Source: Bacillota bacterium
GTDB taxonomy: Bacteria; Bacillota; Clostridia; Lachnospirales; Bianqueaceae
NCBI GenBank assembly: GCA_017442735.1
Contig: JAFRZE010000072.1
Location: forward strand, 1 to 64,000
Reading direction: 5' to 3'
Length of the DNA stretch: 64,000 nucleotides
The notes under the pieces are model-generated. The model saw only the letters and a program-made list of their open reading frames with translations. It was not told the origin of the DNA and made no database searches. Position numbers and translations under genes: made by a program. Of this stretch, positions 26,878 to 35,650 are shown piece by piece. The stretch's first letter is position 1, and every line of letters begins with the position of its first letter.

Positions 26878-28437
26878 TTATTTTGCGTAGTCGACTACGC
26901 GGGTCTCACGAATAACATTGACTTTGATCTGACCGGGATATTCCATCTCCTGTTCGATCCTCTTGGCAACATCCCTGGCCAGGATCCGCATCTGATCATC
27001 ATTGATGACATCCGGCTGAACGACCATGCGGATCTCTCTGCCTGCCTGAATGGCATAGCTCTTGGATACGCCAGGAAACTCATTTGCGATGGATTCCAGC
27101 TTATCCAAACGGCTGATATAGTTCTCCAGTGTTTCACGTCTGGCTCCGGGACGGGCCGCCGAAATGGAATCAGCTGCCTGAACCAGAACAGCGATCAAAC
27201 TCTCGGGTTCCACATCACCGTGATGCGCTTCCAGTGCGTTGATGATGATTTTGGATTCTTTGTACTTCTTCAGAAGCTGAACACCCAGTTGTACGTGGGA
27301 GCCTTCCATCTCATGATCGACGGCTTTGCCGATATCATGAAGAAGACCCGCGCGCTTGGCAACACGAACATCCAGTCCGAGTTCACCGGCCATAAGGCCT
27401 GCCAGATGGGATACTTCAACAGAGTGTTTCAGTACATTCTGACCATAGCTGGTTCGATATCTCAGCATACCCAGAAGCCGAATCAGTTCGGGGTTCAGCC
27501 CATGAACGTTTGTCTCAAACGTCGCGGCTTCACCTTCTTCGCGGATTTTGGTCTCGACTTCCTTGGTAGCCTTATTTACCATTTCTTCAATACGTGCCGG
27601 ATGGATACGTCCATCCACGATCAGTTTTTCCAGTGCGATCCTGGCTATCTCACGACGGACCGGATTGAATCCGGAAAGGATCACCGCTTCCGGTGTATCA
27701 TCGATGATCAGGTCGATACCCGTGAGAGTTTCCAGTGCGCGAATGTTACGCCCCTCTCGGCCAATGATGCGACCTTTCATCTCATCACTGGGCAGGGGAA
27801 CGACAGAGACCGTTGTCTCTGCCACATGATCAGCGGCACAACGCTGAATAGCCGTGGTAATGATTTCTTTTGCCTTGCCTACCGCTTCTTCTTTTGTTCG
27901 AGCTTCATTTTCCTTCAGAATAACAGCCATTTCGTGCTGTACATCTGCCTCAACTGAGGTCAGCAGCACTTGTTTCGCCTGATCTGAGGTCATACCGGCG
28001 ATCTTTTCCAGTTCCGCCATTTTTGCCTCATGGATCTTTTCGATATCCTTCGTTTTACGATCCAGATCTTCAGAGCGTTTCTGAATCTGAGCTTCTTTTT
28101 TCTCCAGTGATTCACTCTTGCGATCAAGCGCTTCTTCTTTCTGGACGAGTCTCTTTTCAGTTTTTGTTGCTTCTGCTCTTCGCTCTTTGACTTCTCGATC
28201 GATCTCGTTTTTCGTCTTCAAAGCATCTTCTTTGGCTTCCAGCAGGATCTCACGTTTCTTGCTGTCCGCTGACTTAAGCGCATCGTCGATGATCTCTCTG
28301 GCTTTGGATTCGGCTGTACCGATCTGCGCTTCACCGACTTTTTTCCTGTACTGGATTCCCAGCACAAAAGCCAATGCGGCAAGACCAAGCATCAGCACGA
28401 TCACAACGATCAGAACAACAACAGATACTTGTCCCAA
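26878..28437 (-). CDS. rny: Ribonuclease Y
   Basis: 519 residues. An N-terminal membrane anchor (about 5-27), a long charged coiled coil (about 35-200), a KH domain containing [15 protein letters not shown] (about 210-270), and an HD domain with [10 protein letters not shown] ... LLHDIGKA (about 335-430). It initiates mRNA decay at the membrane. The start is TTG at 28437 with a very strong AAGGAGGTG site; there is no better ATG. Transcription from a near-consensus promoter at 28516-28544 gives a leader of about 70 bases, A/T-rich. Confidence 0.96.
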   Translation of the reverse strand: MGQVSVVVLIVVIVLMLGLAALAFVLGIQYRKKVGEAQIGTAESKAREIIDDALKSADSKKREILLEAKEDALKTKNEIDREVKERRAEATKTEKRLVQKEEALDRKSESLEKKEAQIQKRSEDLDRKTKDIEKIHEAKMAELEKIAGMTSDQAKQVLLTSVEADVQHEMAVILKENEARTKEEAVGKAKEIITTAIQRCAADHVAETTVSVVPLPSDEMKGRIIGREGRNIRALETLTGIDLIIDDTPEAVILSGFNPVRREIARIALEKLIVDGRIHPARIEEMVNKATKEVETKIREEGEAATFETNVHGLNPELIRLLGMLRYRTSYGQNVLKHSVEVSHLAGLMAGELGLDVRVAKRAGLLHDIGKAVDHEMEGSHVQLGVQLLKKYKESKIIINALEAHHGDVEPESLIAVLVQAADSISAARPGARRETLENYISRLDKLESIANEFPGVSKSYAIQAGREIRMVVQPDVINDDQMRILARDVAKRIEQEMEYPGQIKVNVIRETRVVDYAK

Positions 28438-28515
28438 GATATAACACCTCCTTATTCAGTTTTCATGGTTCGGAATATTTTCAAAAATCATATTAAAAAT
28501 ATACTTAACAGATGA

Positions 28516-28544
28516 ACTATACTCTTTTTTGCCTTAATTGTCAA
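28516..28544 (-). promoter_or_regulatory. Promoter of rny-spoVS
   Basis: Minus strand: -35 TTGACA (28539-28544), 17-base spacer, -10 TATAGT (28516-28521). The -35 TGA is the stop codon of the symporter gene. Confidence 0.85.
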
Positions 28545-29920
28545 GTTTTCTTCCGAAAAATCTGGCGTCTGAACAGGATCACGTTCATCACGGCAAAGAA
28601 GGCGATAAAGATGAATAAACACAGAACCGGCTTCACGGGAGCCAGTGTCGCAAGAAGCATCATAGGAAATCCAAAAACGATCGCCGGGAAGTTCTGGTAA
28701 ACCATATTTTCCGCCGCCGGCGTCTTGAACTCTCCATCCAGTTCACGAAGAAGGATCGTACCGGTACTGGCGGTCCCGGTATACATGCCGTACATCATCA
28801 GGAACTGCTCTTCCGGATATTCCGGGAAGATCTTCTTTACGACGATCCGGTTGTAGAAATATGTGATCAGCATACCTACGATACCCATGATCAGCAGGAT
28901 CGCCCAGTATCTGGCCAGTACCTGAAGGCGGATCGCGGCCATACCGGCCACCACCATGATGTCAAAGAAGAAGTTGCTCACACGGGTCAACAGGAAATTG
29001 TTGGTATAGGTCTTGCGGATCACATTTTTCTTCGTAAGTACGGAGATCACGAGCTTGATCAGTGTCGCTGCCAGCACGCCCAGCAGGAAGTTGAATCCAT
29101 AGATCACGGCACGCATGCCGGGCAGCAGGTTTCCGAGGCCCATCATGATCAGGTAGGAAAGCAAGTAAGCGGCCAGCACCAGCGCGACCTGGATCGTCAG
29201 CTTATCAATACTTTCCTGCATGGGGATCTCATTCGCGGTTTCGATATCTTCTCCGCGAAGCCTGGATTCCACCGATCTGCTCCAGTCAATCTTTCCACGC
29301 TTTTTCAGAATATTCAAGTGAACGACACCACCGAGTGCCGCGCTGATGAACCCCAAGGCCGCAATCGAAAGACCAAAGCTCTTACCGCCCTCAAAGCCGA
29401 ACTCTGTTTCATAGATATTGCCATAGTTCATCGCCTGTCCTGTTCCCTGTCCGTATCCAAACGGGAGAAGGGCTCCGGCTGCCTTGAAGAAACCGGGAAC
29501 GATCAGAGCGACGATCAGAGAGATCGCTACACCGAAGATCGCCTGCAGCAGATAATTGGAAACTGTGGTGACGCCGGTATCGAAGATCTCTCCGGTCCGC
29601 TTCTTCGTCATCTTTCCTCCGGTCGATTTGAAGGTCGAAGCGATAAAACCAAGCGCGAGTGTATGATAGGTGATGACTTCCATCAAAGCGGTCCCGTTTC
29701 CGCCAAAGAATTTTGTGTCGAACATTTCCGTCTTGAAGACGAACTTATAGATCCCGGAGATGATCAGCAGGATCGCCCCGCCGAGCACAGAAGTCGGAAT
29801 AAGCGATTTCTGAAGGAGCGGGATCCATTTCTTCAGCATATTGGCTGCCAGAAGACTAAGCAGCAGAATCGCCAGCAGATTCGAAAAACCCCATACGTTA
29901 AAGTCCCAGAAATTGCTCAT
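28541..29920 (-). CDS. GltS-like sodium/glutamate symporter family protein
   Basis: 459 residues, about 11-12 hydrophobic segments in two inverted halves. The loops GYGQGTGQAMNYGNIYE and MMYGMYTGTASTGTILLRE are glycine-rich re-entrant-like segments characteristic of the ESS/GltS family of Na+-coupled glutamate carriers. The start at 29920 has AAAGGAGATC upstream and overlaps the acyltransferase end by 23 bases, so the two genes are coupled. It is the last gene of a run containing peptidoglycan-salvage genes. A D-/L-glutamate or related substrate would fit, but is inferred. Confidence 0.82.
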   Translation of the reverse strand: MSNFWDFNVWGFSNLLAILLLSLLAANMLKKWIPLLQKSLIPTSVLGGAILLIISGIYKFVFKTEMFDTKFFGGNGTALMEVITYHTLALGFIASTFKSTGGKMTKKRTGEIFDTGVTTVSNYLLQAIFGVAISLIVALIVPGFFKAAGALLPFGYGQGTGQAMNYGNIYETEFGFEGGKSFGLSIAALGFISAALGGVVHLNILKKRGKIDWSRSVESRLRGEDIETANEIPMQESIDKLTIQVALVLAAYLLSYLIMMGLGNLLPGMRAVIYGFNFLLGVLAATLIKLVISVLTKKNVIRKTYTNNFLLTRVSNFFFDIMVVAGMAAIRLQVLARYWAILLIMGIVGMLITYFYNRIVVKKIFPEYPEEQFLMMYGMYTGTASTGTILLRELDGEFKTPAAENMVYQNFPAIVFGFPMMLLATLAPVKPVLCLFIFIAFFAVMNVILFRRQIFRKKT

Positions 29921-31184
29921 TAGAATGATCTCCTTTTTCCATGTTCTTATAGCGATAGAACAGATTGACATATTTGACGGCGTTGAAGCGGGCATCGCTC
30001 TTGATCTGATAAAGCTCTTTTCCCAGATAGATATTCAGCTTGTTACGACCCAGCGCAGACGTGGCCAGCACATCCTTAAACAGGAACACCGTTGGATAAG
30101 CATCCGAAGCCTGGGTATCTTGCCCTGCGTCCACTTCGATCCGATCCGGATACAGCCTGATCTTCGCGTCTTCGATCAACGTTTCCTTATGACTCTCGAG
30201 GACCACATGCGAGTACTGCCCGTGATCTTCGTAAAGCGGCTTATCTTTATTCAGTGTATTAAGGTCCAGCTGCCGGATGTAATCCTGCTGCCATTCAAAC
30301 CATTTACCGATGGTTGCGAATTCCCCGCCAGTCCCGTCTGGCGTGATGCTTCCTGCTGTTTTTTCCAGCGTCAGATCCGGTAACAGTGTATAAGTCAGTC
30401 CGCATTTCTGACATTTCACTTCACACTTCTCACTAACAAAACTGCTGAGTCCGCAGTTCGGACAGACATACAGGACTCTTTCCAGATATTCGGCATTTCT
30501 TTTATGATAATACCGCTGTCCTGTTCTCTTGACATATTCCGCGTCATCCTGCCAGAGGCCTTCCTTGATCGCCTTAAACAACTCATCTTCACTCATTGCC
30601 TTGAGTTCATCCGGTTCGATGATCCGCGCGATCTTCGCCTCCATCCAGGGCCATTTCTTTGCCCGGCGGCGTTCATTGGCCCATCGGGGCTGGAAAGCAT
30701 ATCCGCCTTCGAAACGCACGATCGCAATGGGAAGACCCATCTTCTTTGCGAGCTTGACACAGGCCGGATTGATATCACAGGTAAGCCCGCTGTAGGTGCG
30801 GTTGCCTTCCGGCGCCATTCCGATCGTACCGCCTTCTTTGGCTACCTGAAGGATGTTGCGGACCGCTTTCAGGTCAGTCATCTGTTTTTTGATCGGGATC
30901 GGCGCTACCAGGAAATCCAGCAGCCTCGAGACCCAGCCCTTGGAGATGATATCTTCCGATGCCACATAATAAACATGTCCATGGAACATCAGGCTCGGGA
31001 AAAACTGATCAAAAGGTGTCTGATGATTGAACAGGATCAGATACTGGCGTCCGTCTTTTTGTTTATCATACCGGATGCCATACATCAGTTTGACCATGAT
31101 CCAGCCAGCCCAGTAAACCAGAAAAATAATGATGTTATGCCGCTTTCTGACCCACGGTTTTCTCTTCACCTTTTCGTCTTTCAT
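29898..31184 (-). CDS. PlsC-like acyltransferase with C-terminal zinc-ribbon extension
   Basis: 428 residues, nearly twice the core length of PlsC. After a short N-terminal membrane segment come the acyltransferase motifs FNHQTPFDQ (His-x4-Asp) and MAPEGNRTYSG, so it probably acylates lysophosphatidate or a related acceptor at the inner membrane face. From about residue 235 a domain begins with CPNCG ... CEVKCQKCG, a four- or five-cysteine zinc ribbon, followed by a beta-rich tail. I prefer the ATG at 31184 (GGGGG six bases before) over the ATG at 31190. The acceptor and the role of the ribbon domain are unknown. Confidence 0.85.
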   Translation of the reverse strand: MKDEKVKRKPWVRKRHNIIIFLVYWAGWIMVKLMYGIRYDKQKDGRQYLILFNHQTPFDQFFPSLMFHGHVYYVASEDIISKGWVSRLLDFLVAPIPIKKQMTDLKAVRNILQVAKEGGTIGMAPEGNRTYSGLTCDINPACVKLAKKMGLPIAIVRFEGGYAFQPRWANERRRAKKWPWMEAKIARIIEPDELKAMSEDELFKAIKEGLWQDDAEYVKRTGQRYYHKRNAEYLERVLYVCPNCGLSSFVSEKCEVKCQKCGLTYTLLPDLTLEKTAGSITPDGTGGEFATIGKWFEWQQDYIRQLDLNTLNKDKPLYEDHGQYSHVVLESHKETLIEDAKIRLYPDRIEVDAGQDTQASDAYPTVFLFKDVLATSALGRNKLNIYLGKELYQIKSDARFNAVKYVNLFYRYKNMEKGDHSNEQFLGL

Positions 31185-31230
31185 GGTCATCCCCCAGTTA
31201 TTATTGATTTCCTTAGGAGCTTCCGATGAG

Positions 31231-32130
31231 TTACCGGATCCCTTCGATCCCCAGTGCCTGGAATACTTTCCCTACGATGCCTTCATTTTTCGCTAGCAGC
31301 TGTCGGGCCAGATCCTCATCTACACCGGCTTTGATCATGATGATCGCGGTTTTGACATCCCCACATTCTTTCAGCACTTTGGCCGCTTCTTCCTGCGGTA
31401 CTTCAGCGATCTGTGAGACGATCCGTTCCGCACGGTCCACCAGTTTGATATTCGAAACTTTCAGGTCTACCATCCAGTTGGAATAGACCTTGCCAAGGCG
31501 GATCATGGACGCGGTAGAAAGGATGTTCAGGATCATCTTATCCGCTGTTCCGGCTTTCATCCGGGTAGAACCTGTCACGACTTCCGGTCCGACCACCGCT
31601 TCGATCGCGATATCCGCCTCCTCAGCGACTTTTGAACCACGGTTATTCACCACGGCGATCGCTTTCGTTCCCAGAGAATGCGCGTATTCAAAAGCACCCA
31701 ATACAAAGGGTGTACGGCCGCTGGCCGCAATACCGCAGACGATATCTTTTGAGGAGAAATCCACCTCTTTCAACTGTTCTACCGCCAGTTCCCGGCTGTC
31801 TTCCGCGCCTTCTTTGGCGACGAACATGGCGGATTCGCCACCGGCCATGACGCCGATCACCTGATCAGAACTGTACGTGGGGATACATTCCGCGGCGTCC
31901 AGAACGCCCAGCCGTCCGGAAGTCCCGGCGCCGACATAGACGAGCCTTCCGCCTTCTCTCAGTTTCTCCACGATAGCATCGACAGCCTCGGCGATCTGCG
32001 GCAGCGCTTCCTTGATCGCTTCTGCGACGCGGTGATCTTCTTCATTGATCACCCGGACGATGTCGTATGAACTCATCAAGTCGATATTGACTGTTTTCGG
32101 GTTTCGCTGTTCCGTTGTACCCAGTACCAT
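31231..32130 (-). CDS. murQ: N-acetylmuramic acid 6-phosphate etherase
   Basis: 299 residues, SIS-domain enzyme that removes D-lactate from MurNAc-6-phosphate to give GlcNAc-6-phosphate. VGAGTSGRLGVLDAAEC and GSTRMKAGTA are the MurQ signatures. The C-terminal third is the usual helical region. AGAGGTG precedes the ATG. It follows the kinase gene by 23 bases and the NamZ gene beyond it, so the substrate is presumably made by those two products. No murP-type PTS permease is present nearby. Confidence 0.97.
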   Translation of the reverse strand: MVLGTTEQRNPKTVNIDLMSSYDIVRVINEEDHRVAEAIKEALPQIAEAVDAIVEKLREGGRLVYVGAGTSGRLGVLDAAECIPTYSSDQVIGVMAGGESAMFVAKEGAEDSRELAVEQLKEVDFSSKDIVCGIAASGRTPFVLGAFEYAHSLGTKAIAVVNNRGSKVAEEADIAIEAVVGPEVVTGSTRMKAGTADKMILNILSTASMIRLGKVYSNWMVDLKVSNIKLVDRAERIVSQIAEVPQEEAAKVLKECGDVKTAIIMIKAGVDEDLARQLLAKNEGIVGKVFQALGIEGIR

Positions 32131-32153
32131 GTTACAACACCTCTTTAATATAC

Positions 32154-33071
32154 TTAGACTCCTGTCGCGAGCGCCGCACCGTACGCGGCATCATACTGCG
32201 GCGGGCAGATCCGCATTTTCGGATATCTTTCCCTTATCTTCTTCTCAGTCAACCCACGTATTCTTTCGTTCTTTGTCAGAACACTTCCGCAGAAGCTAAG
32301 CGGGCCTTCTGATAGTTCAAGCTTCTCCGCTACCGGAATGATCAGCTTCACTAGATTCCCGGCTGCTTTCTCAAGAATACAAAAAGCCGCTTCTTCTTCC
32401 GCCTCTATACCCAAATCTACGACAGAAGCCAGCGCCGCGATATCCTTTTTCCCGGTATTCTTATCATAAATAAAGCCGATCAGCTCCTGGATCGTACTGA
32501 TACCCAACTGCTCGAATACCGCCTGCTTCATCACAGTCGGCGGTATCCTTCCGTCGACTGACTGAACGACAGCGGAAAGCACATCCCTGCCTAAAGCGTA
32601 AGCGGAACCCTCGTCATCGATCAAATGCCCATAACCGCCGCATCTGGCTTCGACCATTTCATCCTGACAGCGGATATGCCCGCAGCAGACAGAACCGGTC
32701 CCCGCGATCAGGATCATCCCATCGCCGCCGGCATGCGCGCCCCAAAGAGCCGCCTGATGATCACCGATAAACAAAGGATCCACACCGCATCCTGCCTGAC
32801 GAATCCCCTGAAGATATACTTCCTGTGTCAGGGGATTACTGATCCCGGCGGCACCAAAACCGATCGCTTTGACCTCAAAAAGCCTATTCGGGCCGACTTT
32901 CGCGAACGCCTCTGTCAAATGTGCGATCACCTGCTCTTTTCCAAAGCTGTTCACGTTCATACCGCCGACAAAAAAAGTGTCGATAACTTCTCTTCTGCCT
33001 TCTTCAGAAAGGACTATATCTACCTGTGTCTTGGTCCCTCCGCAGTCAAATCCAAGGATCAGTTTAGCCAT
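32154..33071 (-). CDS. BadF/BcrA-family amino-sugar kinase (GlcNAc/MurNAc kinase, MurK-like)
   Basis: 305 residues, ASKHA fold. The phosphate-1 motif FDCGGTKT is at residues 8-15, the central IAGTGSVCCG and the GYGHLIDDEGSAY segment are typical of N-acetylglucosamine kinases of this family. Clostridium acetobutylicum MurK phosphorylates both MurNAc and GlcNAc, and the position between NamZ and MurQ strongly suggests the same here. The ATG overlaps the upstream NamZ stop by 8 bases, with AAAGGG upstream. Confidence 0.88.
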   Translation of the reverse strand: MAKLILGFDCGGTKTQVDIVLSEEGRREVIDTFFVGGMNVNSFGKEQVIAHLTEAFAKVGPNRLFEVKAIGFGAAGISNPLTQEVYLQGIRQAGCGVDPLFIGDHQAALWGAHAGGDGMILIAGTGSVCCGHIRCQDEMVEARCGGYGHLIDDEGSAYALGRDVLSAVVQSVDGRIPPTVMKQAVFEQLGISTIQELIGFIYDKNTGKKDIAALASVVDLGIEAEEEAAFCILEKAAGNLVKLIIPVAEKLELSEGPLSFCGSVLTKNERIRGLTEKKIRERYPKMRICPPQYDAAYGAALATGV

Positions 33072-34203
33072 AGATCCGACACCCTTTCACTTCCGTTGAG
33101 AATTCATCCGACTGACGCTGCCAGTCAGAAAGCAGATCATCCAGTATTCTTTTTCCCGCCAGATAATCATCCACGCTGTGATCACCGGAGAGAGATGTCA
33201 GTCTGGAAACGTCCGCGTAGGAACGAAACTCGAAATCGTTCGGATACAGTTCCATCAATGTTTTCATGAGAACCAGTGCGGTCGGCATGAAATCAAGCGA
33301 AGAAGACAAAGGAATGAACTCCACCCCGAAACATGTTTTCCCCTCGTGCTTTGACCAGAAAGGCGTAAACGCACGTGTCCTGAAAGCTAAGTTAGGATCA
33401 TGGATGCGTTCATGGAGTACCTTTACTAACTGATCCATATCCACAAACGGCGCGCCATATACCTGGAACGGCGCGAATGTGCCCCGTCCCTCGGAAATAT
33501 TGGTCGCTTCAAAGAAGCATCCCCCTACATAGCAGAGCGCGCTGTGGAACGTATGGATCGAGGGCGATGGCAGATTCCAGAGCTGTCCGGTCTCAGGCCA
33601 CTTCATAGAAGGAACATATCCTTGCATCGGTATGACCTGGTAGTCCAGTTTCAGTCCAAAGTATTGTTTAAAATAATACCCAAGCTCACCCGCTGTCAGT
33701 CCGTAACGGGTCGCCAGACGATGCGCGCCGACAAAGCAATCATATTTCGGATCTGTCCGGTTGCCGCTGATCACATCTCCCAACGGATTCGGCCGATCCA
33801 GCACCACAAGCGGCAGCCCTGCCTCATCCGCTGCCTGCATACAGTTGGCCAGTGTATAAATATACGTATAGTAACGAAGACCTACATCCTGAATGTCATA
33901 GACAAGCAGATCGATCCCATCCAGGTCCTCCGTTGAAGGCTTAAGCTTCGTGCCATAGAGCGAAATCATCGGAACGCCAAACTTCGGATGGATCCCGTCT
34001 CCCACTTTTGCTCCGTCCATTGCGCCATAAAGTCCATGTTCCGGAGTAAATACTTTGACCACCGGATAAGAGGCGTCATAAAAAGCCGTCATATCATCGA
34101 TCAGCTGAGAATTTACCCCTGAATAATTAGTGATCAAGCCGATTTTCTTTCCTTCTAGCAGAAAGCCGTATTCCCGGATCCGGTCAACACCTAAAGTAAC
34201 CAT
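33064..34203 (-). CDS. Exo-beta-N-acetylmuramidase, NamZ family (GH171, DUF1343), without signal peptide
   Basis: 379 residues. The DUF1343 family includes B. subtilis NamZ, which removes MurNAc from the non-reducing end of muropeptide-derived glycans. The motif FTPEHGLYG (Glu55) and the downstream FEATNISEGRGT are family landmarks. The ATG at 34203 has AGAAGGGA upstream and the protein begins directly with the catalytic domain (MVTLGVDR), with no signal peptide, so it should act in the cytoplasm, whereas B. subtilis NamZ is secreted. It lies between pepV and the MurK-like kinase. Confidence 0.9.
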   Translation of the reverse strand: MVTLGVDRIREYGFLLEGKKIGLITNYSGVNSQLIDDMTAFYDASYPVVKVFTPEHGLYGAMDGAKVGDGIHPKFGVPMISLYGTKLKPSTEDLDGIDLLVYDIQDVGLRYYTYIYTLANCMQAADEAGLPLVVLDRPNPLGDVISGNRTDPKYDCFVGAHRLATRYGLTAGELGYYFKQYFGLKLDYQVIPMQGYVPSMKWPETGQLWNLPSPSIHTFHSALCYVGGCFFEATNISEGRGTFAPFQVYGAPFVDMDQLVKVLHERIHDPNLAFRTRAFTPFWSKHEGKTCFGVEFIPLSSSLDFMPTALVLMKTLMELYPNDFEFRSYADVSRLTSLSGDHSVDDYLAGKRILDDLLSDWQRQSDEFSTEVKGCRIYG

Positions 34204-34228
34204 CTTGTTCCCTTCTGATGAAAGTCAA

Positions 34229-35635
34229 TTACTCGCAAAGATCGATGATGATCTGGGCGAACATCTTTGCGGAAATGATCAGTTCCTCGATCACCGCAAA
34301 TTCATCCGTCCCGTGCATCCGGTTATCCGTTCCGGGCATCGCACAGCCAAAGGCCACGCCGTTTTCCAGATGGTGCACATATGTGCCGCCGCCGATGGCC
34401 ATACACTCACCTTTCTGGCCTGTATATTCTTCATAGACAGCCAGCAATTCCTTTACAAAAGGCGACTCTCCGGATACATGATGCGGCGGGATCATCTCGC
34501 TTTCATCGATCGCGATCCCTTCCGCGGCCAGATTCATCCGAACGACTTCTTTCATGTTCTCATCATTGGCACAGACGGGAACACGAGAGTCAAACTGACC
34601 GGTAAAACCTGTCTTGGTCCAGTTCATCATACTGAACGTAAGCGTCAGGACACCGGACAAATCATCCTGCATAGCCACACCGATCCCCTTGCCCCAGGAA
34701 TCTCCATGCGGGAATAGCTTCTTCAAAGCGGAGAGTTTTGAGGTCGCTTCTGATGCCGCGAGCGGCAATGCGCACAGGTACTCGATCAGTGCTGTCAGCG
34801 CGTTATTGCCTTTCTCCGGGGATGCCGCGTGCGCTCCTTCTCCTACTGCGGTGATCCTGACCGCGCCTTCCGCTTCTTCCAGCAGGTACTTCACACCGGT
34901 CTTCTCCGTAACTTCTTCCGCCACTTTTGCCATTTCATCGACTCTCATTCCTTCGATGGTGGCGTAAGCTTTGCCGGGAAGAACATTCATCTTCAGCGAA
35001 CCGGACATGGATGTGACTCTCGGCAGGGCCGAATCTTCTTCCCATTTGGCAAAGAATTCCGGACGAAACGCGCCTTTTTCCGTATTGATCACCGGATATT
35101 CCGCATCCGGAGAAAATGTCATAGGCGCTTCCGCTTCTTCTGCATAGTAAAATGGCAGGTCACCGCTTCCGCACTCTTCATCGGTACCTACGACTACACG
35201 AGCGGATCTGCTGAGCGGGATACCCAGATCTTTGACACATTTCAGCGCCCAGAGCGCTACGACAGCCGGACCTTTATCGTCCGCCGTTCCGCGGCCGTAG
35301 ATCTTTCCGTCTTTCATGATCACATCGAACGGCTGTGTGATTGTCCAGCCTTCACCGGCCGGGACCACATCCAAATGAGCCAGCATATCCAGCTGTCTTG
35401 GAGCATCCGAAAGATCGACAGCGCCTACCGCATTTCCATAGGTTTTCATGGTAAAGCCTTTTTCTTTTGCCATTTCACCGAATTCACAAAGCGCCTGATA
35501 CGGGCCTTCACCGAACGGCATTCCCTCTTTCGCGGGCATCTTTTCAGAATTGATGCTGCAGATACGGGCAACATCCCGCATCACCTCAAACCAATGCTGA
35601 TCAAAATACGCTTTGATCTCCTGCTCATAATTCAT
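34229..35635 (-). CDS. pepV: PepV-type dipeptidase (M20 family, Sapep)
   Basis: 468 residues, standard for PepV. The di-zinc ligands are readable: His87 in AHLDVVPAG, Asp119 or 120 in GRGTADDKGP and Glu153/154 in GTDEECGSGD, with a late histidine in YVHHLENG. The family hydrolyses dipeptides, including ones with N-terminal beta-Ala or D-Ala. In this context a role on cell-wall-derived dipeptides is plausible but inferred. AGGAGG precedes the ATG. It is 25 bases upstream of NamZ and 15 bases downstream of the Thr/Arg signal-peptidase homologue. Confidence 0.93.
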   Translation of the reverse strand: MNYEQEIKAYFDQHWFEVMRDVARICSINSEKMPAKEGMPFGEGPYQALCEFGEMAKEKGFTMKTYGNAVGAVDLSDAPRQLDMLAHLDVVPAGEGWTITQPFDVIMKDGKIYGRGTADDKGPAVVALWALKCVKDLGIPLSRSARVVVGTDEECGSGDLPFYYAEEAEAPMTFSPDAEYPVINTEKGAFRPEFFAKWEEDSALPRVTSMSGSLKMNVLPGKAYATIEGMRVDEMAKVAEEVTEKTGVKYLLEEAEGAVRITAVGEGAHAASPEKGNNALTALIEYLCALPLAASEATSKLSALKKLFPHGDSWGKGIGVAMQDDLSGVLTLTFSMMNWTKTGFTGQFDSRVPVCANDENMKEVVRMNLAAEGIAIDESEMIPPHHVSGESPFVKELLAVYEEYTGQKGECMAIGGGTYVHHLENGVAFGCAMPGTDNRMHGTDEFAVIEELIISAKMFAQIIIDLCE

Positions 35636-35650
35636 AGGTCATTCCTCCTG

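Noticed and set aside
26503-27957. 484-codon plus-strand open frame over purB, spoVS and rny
   Set aside because: It crosses three real gene boundaries and a terminator; its product is low in conserved motifs.
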